Assembly: GCA_947503365.1 (NCBI GenBank)
Contig: CANNDT010000043.1
Span: 1 to 36,559, forward strand
Origin: CANNDT01 sp945876205
Lineage (GTDB): Bacteria > Acidobacteriota > Vicinamibacteria > Vicinamibacterales > UBA2999
Direction: 5' to 3'
DNA: 36,559 nucleotides
Of this stretch, positions 21,605-30,348 are shown in pieces. Under the pieces are notes generated by a model. That model worked only from the letters and a program-made list of their open reading frames with translations. It ran no database searches and had not been told where the DNA came from. The translations under genes and the position numbers were made by a program. Within the stretch, counting starts at the first letter, position 1, and each line of letters starts with the position of its first letter.

Positions 21605-21843
21605 CCCTGGCCAACGACACCGAGTTTGGCCTGGCGGCGTATTTCTACGGCCGCGACATCGGACGCGTATGGCGTGCAGCCGAAGCGCTCGAGGCTGGTA
21701 TTGTCGGGATCAACACCGGGATCATTTCAACCGAGGTGGCGCCCTTTGGCGGCGTCAAGCAATCGGGACTGGGGCGAGAAGGCTCGAAGTACGGGATCGA
21801 AGAATTCGTCGAGATCAAATATCTCTGTTTTGGTGGAATCTAA
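21605..21843 (+). pseudogene. Detached 3' end of a second gabD (right copy of the direct repeat)
   Basis: The fragment encodes the last 79 residues of a GabD-type aldehyde dehydrogenase in the correct frame to its own TAA, with only three residue changes from the intact gene (V to A, L to I and E to Q) although about 37 of 239 bases differ. It begins abruptly at CCCTGGCC with no start and no upstream homology. The synonymous pattern means both versions were once under selection in working genes, so this is not a recent tandem copy. The next gene follows after 27 bases, as it may have followed gabD before the island arrived. Confidence 0.9.
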
Positions 21844-21870
21844 CTTCTCCAACGACGTGGGCGACTGACG

Positions 21871-22266
21871 ATGCACCTGGCTGTGATTCGCGTATCAGGG
21901 GTCGAGTTCGATCCCGAGGGGTTTGCAGACAAGCACGGCTTCGCTCCCGATGTCAGCTGGCGGGCCGGCCAGCCCGATCCCGTCGGCCGCGTGCATCCGC
22001 ATTCCGGCTTCAACCTGACGATCGCCGATGAAGCGTCGCTCGCCCAGTCGGTCGCGAAAGTCCGGAAGTGGGTCGTCCAGAACAAGCTCGCGCTTCAGAC
22101 GCTGGAGACGTGGGGCGGCACCGCGGTGCTCGATCTCGCGCTGATCGTCGACGGATCCGATCAATCGACATCGAGCGTGGCGTTTTCGGAATCCGACCTC
22201 GCGCTCTTCGTGGAATCCAACCTGGCGCTGTGCGTCAGCGCCTACCCCGCGCAGGACGACAATTGA
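21871..22266 (+). CDS. DUF4279-like protein
   Basis: The 131-residue protein begins MHLAVIRVSGVEFDPEGF and continues HGFAPDVSWRAGQPD, which resembles the opening of DUF4279 proteins (a strand, DPDEI-like loop and SWRKG-like turn). It has no signal peptide or membrane segment. The function of the family is unknown to me. The stop TGA overlaps the TTG start of the next gene. Before the integron entered, it was probably next to gabD. Confidence 0.6.
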   Translation: MHLAVIRVSGVEFDPEGFADKHGFAPDVSWRAGQPDPVGRVHPHSGFNLTIADEASLAQSVAKVRKWVVQNKLALQTLETWGGTAVLDLALIVDGSDQSTSSVAFSESDLALFVESNLALCVSAYPAQDDN

Positions 22267-22940
22267 AGACGGCCGGCCGATACCTTGTCGTCGCCGCCGC
22301 GTTGATCGCGCTGGCGCCGCTGCAGGCGCAGGAATCGGCCTGGCCCGACACGTTCACGGCGCGGCTCGAAGCGCTGGCGCTGATGCAGACGCTCAACGCG
22401 GAAATCCTCGGCAGCCGAAGCGCGACACAGATCCTGGAGAACTGGTGCCGTGACCATCGGCTGGCTCGAGAGCCGAAGATCCTCGCGCACATGGTGACGG
22501 GGGTCGCCAAAATCCCCACCGCCGAACAGCGTCAGCGTCTCGAAGTCAGCGCGACAGACGAAGTGAAGTACCGCAGAGTGCAGCTTCGATGCGGCGCGCA
22601 CGTTCTTTCCGAAGCCGACAATTGGTACGTGCCGGGGCGGTTGACTCCAGAAATGAACCGGCTTCTCGAAACGACCGACACGCCGTTTGGCAAGGCGATT
22701 GAGTCGCTCGAGCCGTACCGGCGGACGTTTGCCGTCACGCTCCTGTGGGCACCCTTACCCGCCGGCTGGGAACGCGAGCCTGCCGCGCTGCCTGCCAGCA
22801 GCGGCCGCGCACTCGCGATTCCCGCCGCGCTGTTCGAGCATCGCGCGGTGCTCTACACCCGCAGCGGCAAGCCCTTCTCCGAGGTCACGGAAGTCTACCA
22901 ACGACAGATCCTGGCATTTCCCCCGCCGTTACCGCGTTAA
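22263..22940 (+). CDS. Exported chorismate-lyase-like (UbiC-fold) protein
   Basis: The TTG at 22263 overlaps the upstream stop (TTGA) and begins a signal peptide (LVVAAALIALAPLQAQE); a longer frame to 22068 runs antisense-free through the upstream gene and is not used. The 225-residue protein has the spaced features of the chorismate lyase/UTRA-type fold: ILENWCRDHRL, VKYRRVQLRCGAHVLSEADNW in pieces, a VPGRLTPEMNRLLETTDTP segment, then PFGKAIESL and YRRTF. In UbiC these regions bind the product and hold the Arg and Glu of the active site. A Sec signal is unusual for a chorismate lyase, so the ligand is likely different. The family call is tentative. Confidence 0.5.
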   Translation: MKTAGRYLVVAAALIALAPLQAQESAWPDTFTARLEALALMQTLNAEILGSRSATQILENWCRDHRLAREPKILAHMVTGVAKIPTAEQRQRLEVSATDEVKYRRVQLRCGAHVLSEADNWYVPGRLTPEMNRLLETTDTPFGKAIESLEPYRRTFAVTLLWAPLPAGWEREPAALPASSGRALAIPAALFEHRAVLYTRSGKPFSEVTEVYQRQILAFPPPLPR

Positions 22941-22953
22941 CAGGGAGACGTTC

Positions 22954-24480
22954 ATGCGTTCAACGATGACACTCGTCACCATCCTGGTTCTCACGCTCGG
23001 GCTCACGCTCGCGAGCCAGGGGCCGATCACCTCAAACCCGATTCCCGCACCGGTGGCGAAACGCGGGCTGGCCGTCCAGATCAAGGATCTCGTGCGCCTG
23101 CCGGAGACTCGCGGCCTGCGTCCTGCGGAACAGGACGTGAACCCGGCCGGCTGGGCGCGGGTCAGCTTCGTGCGCGACCTGCCGGACGGCCGCCGCTTCG
23201 CCAACGACTCGCGCGGCTTCCTGTATCAGATCGATTCGAACAACCAGCCGCGTCTCTATGCCGATGTGGCCGCCGCGTTTCCGAATGCGATCTACAACCG
23301 GCTGGAAAGCGGCTTCATCGGCTTCGTCTTTCATCCGGAATTCGCCCGTAACGGCTTGTGGTACTCGGTGCATTCCGAGCGCGGGCCTGGCAATCCGAAG
23401 ACGCTGGACTTCATCCCGATCGGATACGGCGTGAAGGACGTGACCTATCACAACGTGATCACCGAGTGGCACGCGACCAACCCGGCGGCCAACACGTTCG
23501 AGGGCACGCGGCGCGAGCTGCTTCGCGAGGCGCATGTCGTGCAGAACCTCACGCATCCGATGGGCGCGGTCGAGTTCAATCCAACCGCGAAGCCCGGTGA
23601 TGCGGACTACGGCCTGCTCTACACGAGCGGCAGCGACCAGGGGTTCAGTAATGGCGGCGGACCCAACTCGAGCAATCCGGCCCAGACGCAGCGCCTCGAC
23701 TCGATCATGACGGCGATCCTGCGCTTCGATCCCCGTAGTCCGTCGGTGACGCGCGGCGTGAAAGGGCTGGGCGACTATACGGTACCGATGGCCAACAAGT
23801 TTGCCGCGGATGGCGACCCGAAGACGCTCGGCGAAATCTACGCCTACGGGTTCAGAAACGCGCACCGGTTGTCATGGGACATGGAGGACCGGACGATGTA
23901 CGCCTCCGACATCGGCATGGACAACATCGAAGAGGTCAACATCGTCCGCAACGGCGAGAACTACGGCTGGATGAAGCGCGAGGGCTACTGGGCGAACGGC
24001 CGTCCGATCGGCGGCGCGCTCAACGAGTTGCATCCGCTGCCCGCCGACGTGCTGAGCGGGCGCGTGAAGGACGGCTTCACCTACCCGGTGGCCATCTACG
24101 ATCACGACGAAGGACGCGCGGTCACCGATGGATTCGCCTACCACGGGCGGATCGCCGCGCTGCGCGGCAAGTTCGTGTTTGGCGACATCCAGAACGGACG
24201 CCTGTTCGCGGCCGACCTCGCGGCGATGAAGAAGGCCGATGACGGCATCCCCCAGACGGTGGCGCCGGTCGAAGAGATTCAGCTCTACGTGCGCGATGCG
24301 AGCGGCAAGCGGGTGGACGTGTCGCTGCAGGAGATCGTCGACAAGACGCTCGGCGCGAAGACCACCCGCGCCGACCTGCACATCGGCCGCAGCCGCGACG
24401 GCGAGCTGTTCATCACGTCGAGACAGGACGGCATGATCCGGATGCTCGTGCCCGACGAAGGCGGTACCGGGACACGGTGA
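22954..24480 (+). CDS. PQQ-dependent sugar dehydrogenase-type protein (glucose/sorbosone dehydrogenase fold)
   Basis: The ATG at 22954 has AGGGAG six bases ahead. The 508-residue product has a signal peptide (about 1-22) and a six-bladed beta-propeller pattern: FIGFVFHPEFARNGLWY, VLRFDP-like ILRFDPRSP, EIYAYGFRNAHRLSWD, MYASDIGMDNIEEVNIV, GENYGWMKREGYW and FVFGDIQNGRLFA. The GxRN/H and D-G-x-N-I-EE-V motifs are those that bind PQQ and calcium in soluble glucose dehydrogenase relatives. It probably oxidises an aldose or other alcohol in the periplasm and passes electrons to a cytochrome. Its stop overlaps the GTG of the methyltransferase gene. Confidence 0.85.
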   Translation: MRSTMTLVTILVLTLGLTLASQGPITSNPIPAPVAKRGLAVQIKDLVRLPETRGLRPAEQDVNPAGWARVSFVRDLPDGRRFANDSRGFLYQIDSNNQPRLYADVAAAFPNAIYNRLESGFIGFVFHPEFARNGLWYSVHSERGPGNPKTLDFIPIGYGVKDVTYHNVITEWHATNPAANTFEGTRRELLREAHVVQNLTHPMGAVEFNPTAKPGDADYGLLYTSGSDQGFSNGGGPNSSNPAQTQRLDSIMTAILRFDPRSPSVTRGVKGLGDYTVPMANKFAADGDPKTLGEIYAYGFRNAHRLSWDMEDRTMYASDIGMDNIEEVNIVRNGENYGWMKREGYWANGRPIGGALNELHPLPADVLSGRVKDGFTYPVAIYDHDEGRAVTDGFAYHGRIAALRGKFVFGDIQNGRLFAADLAAMKKADDGIPQTVAPVEEIQLYVRDASGKRVDVSLQEIVDKTLGAKTTRADLHIGRSRDGELFITSRQDGMIRMLVPDEGGTGTR

Positions 24481-25136
24481 CACAATCAGCGATTCACTAC
24501 CTGCCCTCGATGGCGATCGAAGGCCATCGCTCCTCTGGCACCGGTGGTCCGGACCACCCGATGCGGTTGGCGACGCGGCGAGCGGCGGGACTCGACCCCG
24601 GCGGATGGACGACTGCGCTGCGCCGCGAGGTCGCGGGCTTTTTCGACGGCCTGGCGAGCGAGTGGCACACGCGAAACTCGCCGCAGCGGACGGCGGTGGT
24701 GGCGGATGCGCTGGTGCGCGGTCTCGATGCGAGCGGTCCTGCTGCCGGTCTCGCGGTGGAAATCGGCAGCGGGACCGGCGACTATTCAAAGCTCCTCGCG
24801 AAGCGTTTCACGACGGTCATGGCCGTCGATCTCTCTCTGGAAATGTTGCGGCGATCGCCGGCCGGGCCCGCGCATCGCGTGCAGGCCGATGCCGCCGCGC
24901 TGCCCCTGGGCGACGCGTCCGCCGCAGCCATCGTGCTGATCAACGCCTTCTTGTTTCCTGCGGAAGTCGACCGCGTCCTGTCACCCGGCGGTGCCCTCGT
25001 GTGGGTCAACAGCAGCGGTGAGCAGACGCCGATCTACCTGTCGGCCGACGATTTACTCGCGGCGCTGCCAGGCCAGTGGGCAGGCACGTCGAGTCGCGCA
25101 GGCGAGGGTCACTGGTGCCTGCTTCGACGCGCCTGA
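24477..25136 (+). CDS. Class I SAM-dependent methyltransferase
   Basis: A GTG at 24477 overlaps the upstream stop (GTGA); an ATG at 24561 (MRLATRRAAG) could be the true start, since the first 28 residues look unstructured. Motif I is VEIGSGTGDYSKLL, followed by the acidic residue in MAVDLSLEML, and DAAALPLGDASA as the motif II region. The acceptor is unknown; a short domain of this kind usually methylates a small molecule. It ends the plus-strand run 21871-25136. Confidence 0.85.
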   Translation: MTQSAIHYLPSMAIEGHRSSGTGGPDHPMRLATRRAAGLDPGGWTTALRREVAGFFDGLASEWHTRNSPQRTAVVADALVRGLDASGPAAGLAVEIGSGTGDYSKLLAKRFTTVMAVDLSLEMLRRSPAGPAHRVQADAAALPLGDASAAAIVLINAFLFPAEVDRVLSPGGALVWVNSSGEQTPIYLSADDLLAALPGQWAGTSSRAGEGHWCLLRRA

Positions 25137-25147
25137 TCGGGTGCGCG

Positions 25148-25477
25148 TCACGCGGCCAGCGTCACGTATCCACGCTGCAGCGCGTGCTCGAGCGCCGAAA
25201 ACCCTTCCGCGGCCTCGTTATACGCCTCGCGCAGCGCCTTCAATTCGAGCGCGGCGTCAGTCTCGACGTGACCACTGAGCGATGCCTCGCCGAGTCTGAG
25301 CACGCACTGCAGATAGCGTCCCCGCAGGTCGGCGACCATGCGCGCGACGCTGGTGAACGCCTCGCGGGTGATGGCCCCGGTGGAGGCGCTGATCAACTCG
25401 TGATTCACCTCGCGGATCGTCATCTCCAGTTCGTGGTGGAGGCGACGGGTGGCGACTTCATCGGGCGGCATTAACAT
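25148..25477 (-). CDS. Small helical protein of unknown function
   Basis: The ATG at 25477 has GGAGG seven bases ahead. The 109-residue product is mostly alpha-helical by composition, with heptad-like stretches (RRLHHELEMTIREVNHELI and KALREAYNEAAEGF) and no cysteine pair, signal or membrane segment. I do not recognise a family. It converges with the methyltransferase gene, 11 bases apart, and follows the MFS gene on the same strand. Confidence 0.65.
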   Translation of the reverse strand: MLMPPDEVATRRLHHELEMTIREVNHELISASTGAITREAFTSVARMVADLRGRYLQCVLRLGEASLSGHVETDAALELKALREAYNEAAEGFSALEHALQRGYVTLAA

Positions 25478-25550
25478 CAAGGTTCCTCCCCGGGGTAATC
25501 GGCAGCCCGCGTGGGAACTTCACTTCTGAGTGGATCGTGGCTGGAGCGGC

Positions 25551-26816
25551 CTAGGCTTCGAGGGCCTGGCCGCTGCGGTCGGGCAGCGTGAAGATCAATC
25601 CTGCACCCAGCAGGAAGAACGCTGAGGTGACGCCGAGCGCCAGGCCGATGCCGATGCCCGGCAGCGTGGCGATGGCGCCGATCGTATACGGAGCGATCGC
25701 CCCTGCCATGCGGCCGATGTTGTAGGTCGTCCCCTGCCCCGTGGCGCGCACCGCGGCCGGAAACTGCTCCGCGACAAGGCTGCCGAAGATGCTGAAGTAG
25801 CCGTGGCCGAAGTAGCCGAGCACCGGCCCGAGCAGCATCAGCGTGATCGGGCTGCGCGCCATCTGCCCGTAGATCGGCACCAGCACCGCGGCCGCAAGCA
25901 TGAAGAACACGAACGTCTTTCGCCGTCCGAGCCGATCGGCGATAAAGCCGAACGTCAGGTATCCGAAATACGCGCCGATCTGCACCGGGATGATCCATCC
26001 CAGCGATCCGACGACGCCCATGCCCGCGCCGCCCTGCGCGAGCGGACGCGCGAGGAACGCGGGCAGCCAGAAGAAGATCCCCCAGTACGCGAACTGCACC
26101 GATGACCCGAGCAGGATGATGAGCAGCGCGCGTCCCCGCAGGCGCTTGCTGAAGATCACCTTGAACGGATTGACACGCGCGGCGTCGGCGCTGCGCCGCT
26201 GCCACGCGTCAGGCTCGCGGACGTTACGCCGGATCCAGATCGTAAAGAGCGCGGGACACACGCCGACGAGGAACAGCCACCGCCACTGCTCGGCGGTTGC
26301 GCCGGGGGCGCCGAGGATCAACGCCGCCATCACCGCCGCGATGATGTAGCCGAGCGCCCATCCCGACTGCATGATGCTGACCGCCTTGTTGCGGTGCTCC
26401 GGCGGCCAGGTCTCGCTGACGAGCACCGCGCCGGATGCCCACTCCCCGCCCATGCCGATGCCGAGCAGCGCGCGCCACATCAGAAGCTGAATGACGGATT
26501 GCGAGGTGGCGGCACCAAGGGAGGCCACCGAGAAGAGCGCGATCGTCCCGATCAGCGCTCGCGTGCGCCCCAGGCGATCGGCGATATAGCCGAAGAGGAT
26601 GCCGCCGACACCCGACATGACGAGCGTGACGGTGCCGAGCATGCCGGCGGTCGCGTCGTTGAAACCGAAGTAGGTTCTCAACTGACCGATGGCCATCGCG
26701 TAGAGCATGAAGTCCATCGCGTCGAGCATCCAGCCGGCCTTGGCCGCGGCGAGCACACGCCACTGATCGCGTGTGATCGCGCGGTACCAAGGAACGGCGG
26801 AGGCTACTGTCGACAC
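25551..26816 (-). CDS. MFS transporter, metabolite:H+ symporter type
   Basis: The 421-residue protein has twelve hydrophobic segments in two halves. The MFS loop motif appears twice: GYIADRLGRTRAL after helix 2 and GFIADRLGRRKTFV after helix 8. WMLDAMDFMLYA in helix 1 and GMGGEWASGA in helix 4 are typical of the sugar/carboxylate:H+ symporters (ShiA/SHS or aromatic-acid groups). It should import a small organic acid or similar solute; a precise substrate cannot be given. It is upstream of the small helical protein on the same strand. Confidence 0.88.
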   Translation of the reverse strand: MSTVASAVPWYRAITRDQWRVLAAAKAGWMLDAMDFMLYAMAIGQLRTYFGFNDATAGMLGTVTLVMSGVGGILFGYIADRLGRTRALIGTIALFSVASLGAATSQSVIQLLMWRALLGIGMGGEWASGAVLVSETWPPEHRNKAVSIMQSGWALGYIIAAVMAALILGAPGATAEQWRWLFLVGVCPALFTIWIRRNVREPDAWQRRSADAARVNPFKVIFSKRLRGRALLIILLGSSVQFAYWGIFFWLPAFLARPLAQGGAGMGVVGSLGWIIPVQIGAYFGYLTFGFIADRLGRRKTFVFFMLAAAVLVPIYGQMARSPITLMLLGPVLGYFGHGYFSIFGSLVAEQFPAAVRATGQGTTYNIGRMAGAIAPYTIGAIATLPGIGIGLALGVTSAFFLLGAGLIFTLPDRSGQALEA

Positions 26817-26843
26817 GAGAGCCTGAAGCCCAGGGCCAAAAGC

Positions 26844-27503
26844 CTACTTGGGTTGAGGAACGATCCGGAGATACGGCTTCGGTGCTTTCCAGCCGTTCGG
26901 GTACACCTTCTTGGCGTCTTCGTCAGAGACCGAGCCGGCGATGATCACGTCCTCGCCCTGCTTCCAGTTCACCGGCGTCGAGACCTTGTGCTTCGCCGTG
27001 AGCTGCAGCGAGTCAACCACCCGCAGCACCTCGTCGAAGTTCCGCCCCGTCGTCATCGGATACATGATGACGAGCTTCACTTTCTTGTCCGGACCGATGA
27101 CGAAGACGTTGCGAACGGTCTGGTTGTCGGCAGCGGTCCTGCCTTCACTCGTCGCGTTGAGCGCCGCCGGCAGCATGCCGTAGGCCTTCGAGATCGCCAG
27201 GTCGGTGTCGCCGATCATCGGGTAGTTCGGCGCGTGCCCCTGCGTCTCCTTGATGTCATTCGCCCAGCTCGCGTGCCTGTCGACCGGGTCGACGCTGAGC
27301 CCGATGACCTTGACGTGCCGTTTGTCGAACTCCGGTTTGAGCTTCGCCATGTAGCCGAGCTCCGTCGTGCACACCGGCGTGAAATCCTTGGGGTGCGAGA
27401 AGAGCACGCCCCACGAATCTCCAAGCCACTCATGAAAGCGGATCTTGCCTTCAGTCGTCTCCGCTTCGAAATCGGGAGCCGTATCACCTAGCTGTAGCGC
27501 CAT
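26844..27503 (-). CDS. 1-Cys peroxiredoxin (Prx6 subfamily)
   Basis: The ATG at 27503 has AGGAGG six bases ahead, while the open frame continues uselessly upstream. The 219-residue protein carries the peroxidatic Cys45 in HPKDFTPVCTTELG and the Prx6-type C-terminal extension (TPVNWKQGEDVII). No resolving cysteine is visible, as expected for 1-Cys enzymes. It reduces hydrogen peroxide and organic peroxides in the cytoplasm. It lies between the MFS gene and the histidine kinase gene on the same strand, without overlaps. Confidence 0.93.
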   Translation of the reverse strand: MALQLGDTAPDFEAETTEGKIRFHEWLGDSWGVLFSHPKDFTPVCTTELGYMAKLKPEFDKRHVKVIGLSVDPVDRHASWANDIKETQGHAPNYPMIGDTDLAISKAYGMLPAALNATSEGRTAADNQTVRNVFVIGPDKKVKLVIMYPMTTGRNFDEVLRVVDSLQLTAKHKVSTPVNWKQGEDVIIAGSVSDEDAKKVYPNGWKAPKPYLRIVPQPK

Positions 27504-27531
27504 CGAGAACCTCCTGCTGTGAGTTGTCAGA

Positions 27532-28956
27532 TTACCCCGCGACGCGCCTGCGCGCCGCCTGCGGAAGACCGGGCACCGTAATCCGGAACGTGCTGCCGCT
27601 CCCCTCGGATGCCTCGAGCGTGAGACACCCGCCGTTGGCTTCGACCGCCCATTTGGCGATCGAGAGCCCGAGTCCCGATCCCGACTCCTGCGCCGTGCCA
27701 TCGCCCGCCCGGTAGAAGCGATCGAAGATGCGGGCGCGATCCGCCGCGTCGACCCCTATGCCGGTGTCGATCACGTCGACGACGCCCGACTGCGGGGTCT
27801 CGGACACGCGGATCCGGATACAGCCGCCCGCGGGGCTGAATTTGATCGCGTTGTCGACCAGACTGATCAACGCCTGCCGAAGCACCAACCGGTCCGCGGA
27901 TACGTGCGGCGATTCCTTTCCCTCCACGACGATCGACTGCCGCTTCTCCTCGGCGAGCACGCCAAGGTGACTCGCGACGTTATCGGCGAGGTCGCGCAGG
28001 TCGACATCGACGATCGAGAGCTTCGCCTGTCCGCTCTCGGCGCGCGACAGCGTCAACAGGCGATCGACCAGGCTCGCCAGCCTGTCGGCCTCCTCGAGCA
28101 TGCTGCCGATAATGCCGCGATACTGCTGATCGTTGCGATGCTCCCGCAGGCCGACCTCGCCGACGCTGCGGATCGAGGTGAGCGGCGTCCTCAGCTCGTG
28201 CGACACGTCGGCCGTAAAGCGGCGCATCTGTTCAAAGGACGCCTGCAGACGGCCGAGGGTTGCATTGAAGACGAGCGCGAGTCGCCCCATCTCGTCGTCG
28301 TGGTTGTCCACTGGGAGGCGATCGCCGAGCCGTTCGGCGGTAATCGACTGCGCCCGCTCGGTCATCCGCTCGACCGGCAACAGCGCACGCCTCGCCAGCG
28401 AGTATCCGCCAAGGCCGGCGACGGCGACGGCCAGCGGCAGGCCGAGCACGAGCACCAGGGCCAGTTGGCGCATGTCCTCCCGCATCGGGCCCTCGGAGCG
28501 TCCGACCTGGATCACGAAGCGCTCGGAGCCCGCCCTGAATCCGCTCAACCGGCTCAAGATCCGGATGGGAACGGGTTCTCCTTGGACGGTGACCGATTGC
28601 AGGGCAGCCCGCATGGCGAGCGCCTGGCTCTCGGACACATGGAGACGCTCCGCCTCCGCACTGCGAAACAGGAGCTCACGACCGTCGAGGCTCCACACCT
28701 GCACCCAGAGCGGATCCTGTTCAGGAACGATCTGTTCCGGTTCGTCCCACGTCAGCGAGCCGTCCGGCGCCCGGTAGATCGTCGCGGCGGCGAGCTGGAA
28801 GTCGCGGCGAAGCTGCCCCTCCAGCGACTCGGACGCGCTGCGACTGACGAACAGCAGGATGACCGCGGCGTAGACGCCCAGGACGATCACCATCGTGGCG
28901 ACGTACCACAGCGTCAGCCTGACGCGTACGCTGTGCGATCGCCACCACCGCTTCAC
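27532..28956 (-). CDS. Sensor histidine kinase
   Basis: The 474-residue membrane kinase has TM1 (about 16-37), a periplasmic sensor of about 125 residues with no recognised ligand motif, TM2 (about 165-187), a HAMP segment (about 188-240), HisKA with the phosphorylated His253 in VSHELRTPLT, and HATPase_c with the N box LVDNAIKFSP, G1 box DTGIGVD and G2 box GSGLGLSIA. Its start ATG overlaps the stop of the response-regulator gene (ATGA), so the two form a cognate pair. The stimulus is unknown. Confidence 0.93.
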   Translation of the reverse strand: MKRWWRSHSVRVRLTLWYVATMVIVLGVYAAVILLFVSRSASESLEGQLRRDFQLAAATIYRAPDGSLTWDEPEQIVPEQDPLWVQVWSLDGRELLFRSAEAERLHVSESQALAMRAALQSVTVQGEPVPIRILSRLSGFRAGSERFVIQVGRSEGPMREDMRQLALVLVLGLPLAVAVAGLGGYSLARRALLPVERMTERAQSITAERLGDRLPVDNHDDEMGRLALVFNATLGRLQASFEQMRRFTADVSHELRTPLTSIRSVGEVGLREHRNDQQYRGIIGSMLEEADRLASLVDRLLTLSRAESGQAKLSIVDVDLRDLADNVASHLGVLAEEKRQSIVVEGKESPHVSADRLVLRQALISLVDNAIKFSPAGGCIRIRVSETPQSGVVDVIDTGIGVDAADRARIFDRFYRAGDGTAQESGSGLGLSIAKWAVEANGGCLTLEASEGSGSTFRITVPGLPQAARRRVAG

Positions 28957-29636
28957 GGCTCACCCTCGCGCAGCATGAAGCCCACACCCCTCACCGTGTG
29001 GATCAACCGCGCGCCGTGATCGGCGTCGACCTTGCGGCGCAGCCGCGCAATGTGCACGTCGATGACGTTGTCGAGCGGCGTGGTGCGCGCGGTTTCCTTC
29101 CAGACGTCGCGCGCGAGCGTCTCGCGCGACACGACGTGTCCCTGGTGGCGCAGCAGGTACTCGAGCAACTCGAACTCACGAACCGTGAGATCCACGGCGT
29201 GGCCGCCCCTCGCCACTTTGCGGGTGACGACGTTCATGTCGAGATCGCCGATGCCCAGGCGCGAGGTCTCGGCCGACCGTCCGCGGCGCACCAGCGCGCG
29301 GATGCGCGCGAGCAGCTCGGCAAACGCAAACGGCTTGATCATGTAGTCGTCGGCGCCGGCGTCGAGGCCGATGACCCGGTCCTGCAGCGCGTCCCGCGCG
29401 GTCAGCACGAGCACCGGCGTCTTCATCCCGCGGGCGCGCAGCGCCCGCAGGATCTCGAGGCCATCGCGCCCCGGCAGCCCGAGGTCGAGGAGGATCACGT
29501 CGAATTCCTCGGTGGTCGTACGAAAGAACGCGCCCTCGCCGGTGCGCTCGGCGACGACGTCGTACTGCTCGCCTTCGAGGCCCTCGCGAATCGCGTTGGC
29601 GACCTTCTGTTCGTCTTCTACGATGAGGATGCGCAT
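28953..29636 (-). CDS. OmpR-family response regulator
   Basis: The 227-residue protein has a receiver domain with acidic pocket E7-D8, phosphoacceptor D51 (LLDLGLPG), the Thr in VLTARDALQD and the Lys in MIKPFAFAEL, followed by a winged-helix DNA-binding domain (about 125-225, VDLTVREFELLEYLLRHQG and RTTPLDNVIDVHIARLRRK). It is cotranscribed with the kinase gene downstream. Its first bases overlap the remains of the molybdopterin oxidoreductase gene at 29618-29999. Confidence 0.93.
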   Translation of the reverse strand: MRILIVEDEQKVANAIREGLEGEQYDVVAERTGEGAFFRTTTEEFDVILLDLGLPGRDGLEILRALRARGMKTPVLVLTARDALQDRVIGLDAGADDYMIKPFAFAELLARIRALVRRGRSAETSRLGIGDLDMNVVTRKVARGGHAVDLTVREFELLEYLLRHQGHVVSRETLARDVWKETARTTPLDNVIDVHIARLRRKVDADHGARLIHTVRGVGFMLREGEP

Positions 29637-29999
29637 CCGATCTCTATGGTGACGAGGGCGTTGTAGTCAGGCTCCAGCGAGTCCGGGTCGACCGCGGCGC
29701 CAAGCAGGACGTTCCCCTCGGGCCAGTGTACTTCCAGGTTGCCAGGCCGCATCGGGGCGCGAAAGACCCGGCCCTCGTACGAGCCGTTGGCGGCGTCAGT
29801 CCCATCGACCAGACGAAGATCGCGTTCGGCTTGTCGACGAGCAGGCGGGCACACGCACGCATCCGCTCTTCGCTGGCGCGAACCGCTCCCATCCTTCCGT
29901 CCGTTCGCGGATGAAGGCGTCGTCGACGCCGCCGGCTTCAATCAGCGCCTTGAGGACGCCAACCAGAAACGAGAGGTCACCGCCGGTGTGCACGGGGTC
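29618..29999 (-). pseudogene. Fragments of a molybdopterin oxidoreductase (FdhA/YdeP-like), frame-shifted and internally deleted
   Basis: Three minus-strand frames each give one recognisable piece. The first (from about 29993) reads HTGGDLSFLVGVLKALIEAG and DDAFIRERTEGWE, as in the middle of formate-dehydrogenase-like enzymes. The second (to about 29800) reads ACARLLVDKPNAIFVWSMGLT. The third reads GRVFRAPMRPGNLEVHWPEG and SLEPDYNALVTIEIG, the very C-terminus of such enzymes. Between the second and third pieces some hundreds of residues of the normal protein are missing, and the N-terminal half is absent. The last codons overlap the response-regulator start. Confidence 0.75.
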
Positions 30000-30188
30000 C
30001 CAGTCGTCCGGCGGAAGTCGCGCGTTCCGCGGCCTTCCCCGAGAGCGTCACGTCGATGACGTTGCCCGCGGCGGCGGCATCCGCGTCGAGGCAGTGACGA
30101 ATGGTCCCGAGGTCGTCTGCCGTGGTGACTTCCGGGGCTGAGGCGAATCAGGTCAACGGGACGAATGGACGCCGGCGCCGTACTCGCC

Positions 30189-30311
30189 TCAGGCGAAGCA
30201 GACAAAGCCGGCGACCGGCGGCCGCGGCTCGGTGCACGGGGCCGTCGGCCTGGGTACTTCAGACGAGGCCAGGAGAATTCCCACGGCAAGGGCGAACCAC
30301 GCGTGCTTCAT
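30189..30311 (-). CDS. 40-residue signal-peptide ORF, probably a truncated gene start
   Basis: An ATG at 30311, six bases behind GGAGG, opens MKHAWFALAVGILLASSEV, a convincing signal peptide, but a TGA comes after 40 codons. The DNA that follows to 29994 has no long frame, though one frame reads VTTADDLGTIRHCLDADAAA, a protein-like string. This is most easily read as the start of an exported protein's gene joined to, or decaying into, the pseudogene next to it. A genuine small secreted peptide cannot be excluded. Positions 29994-30188 hold nothing else I can support. Confidence 0.4.
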   Translation of the reverse strand: MKHAWFALAVGILLASSEVPRPTAPCTEPRPPVAGFVCFA

Positions 30312-30348
30312 GACGATCCTCCGGAAACGCTCGCAGTGATTTTATGCG

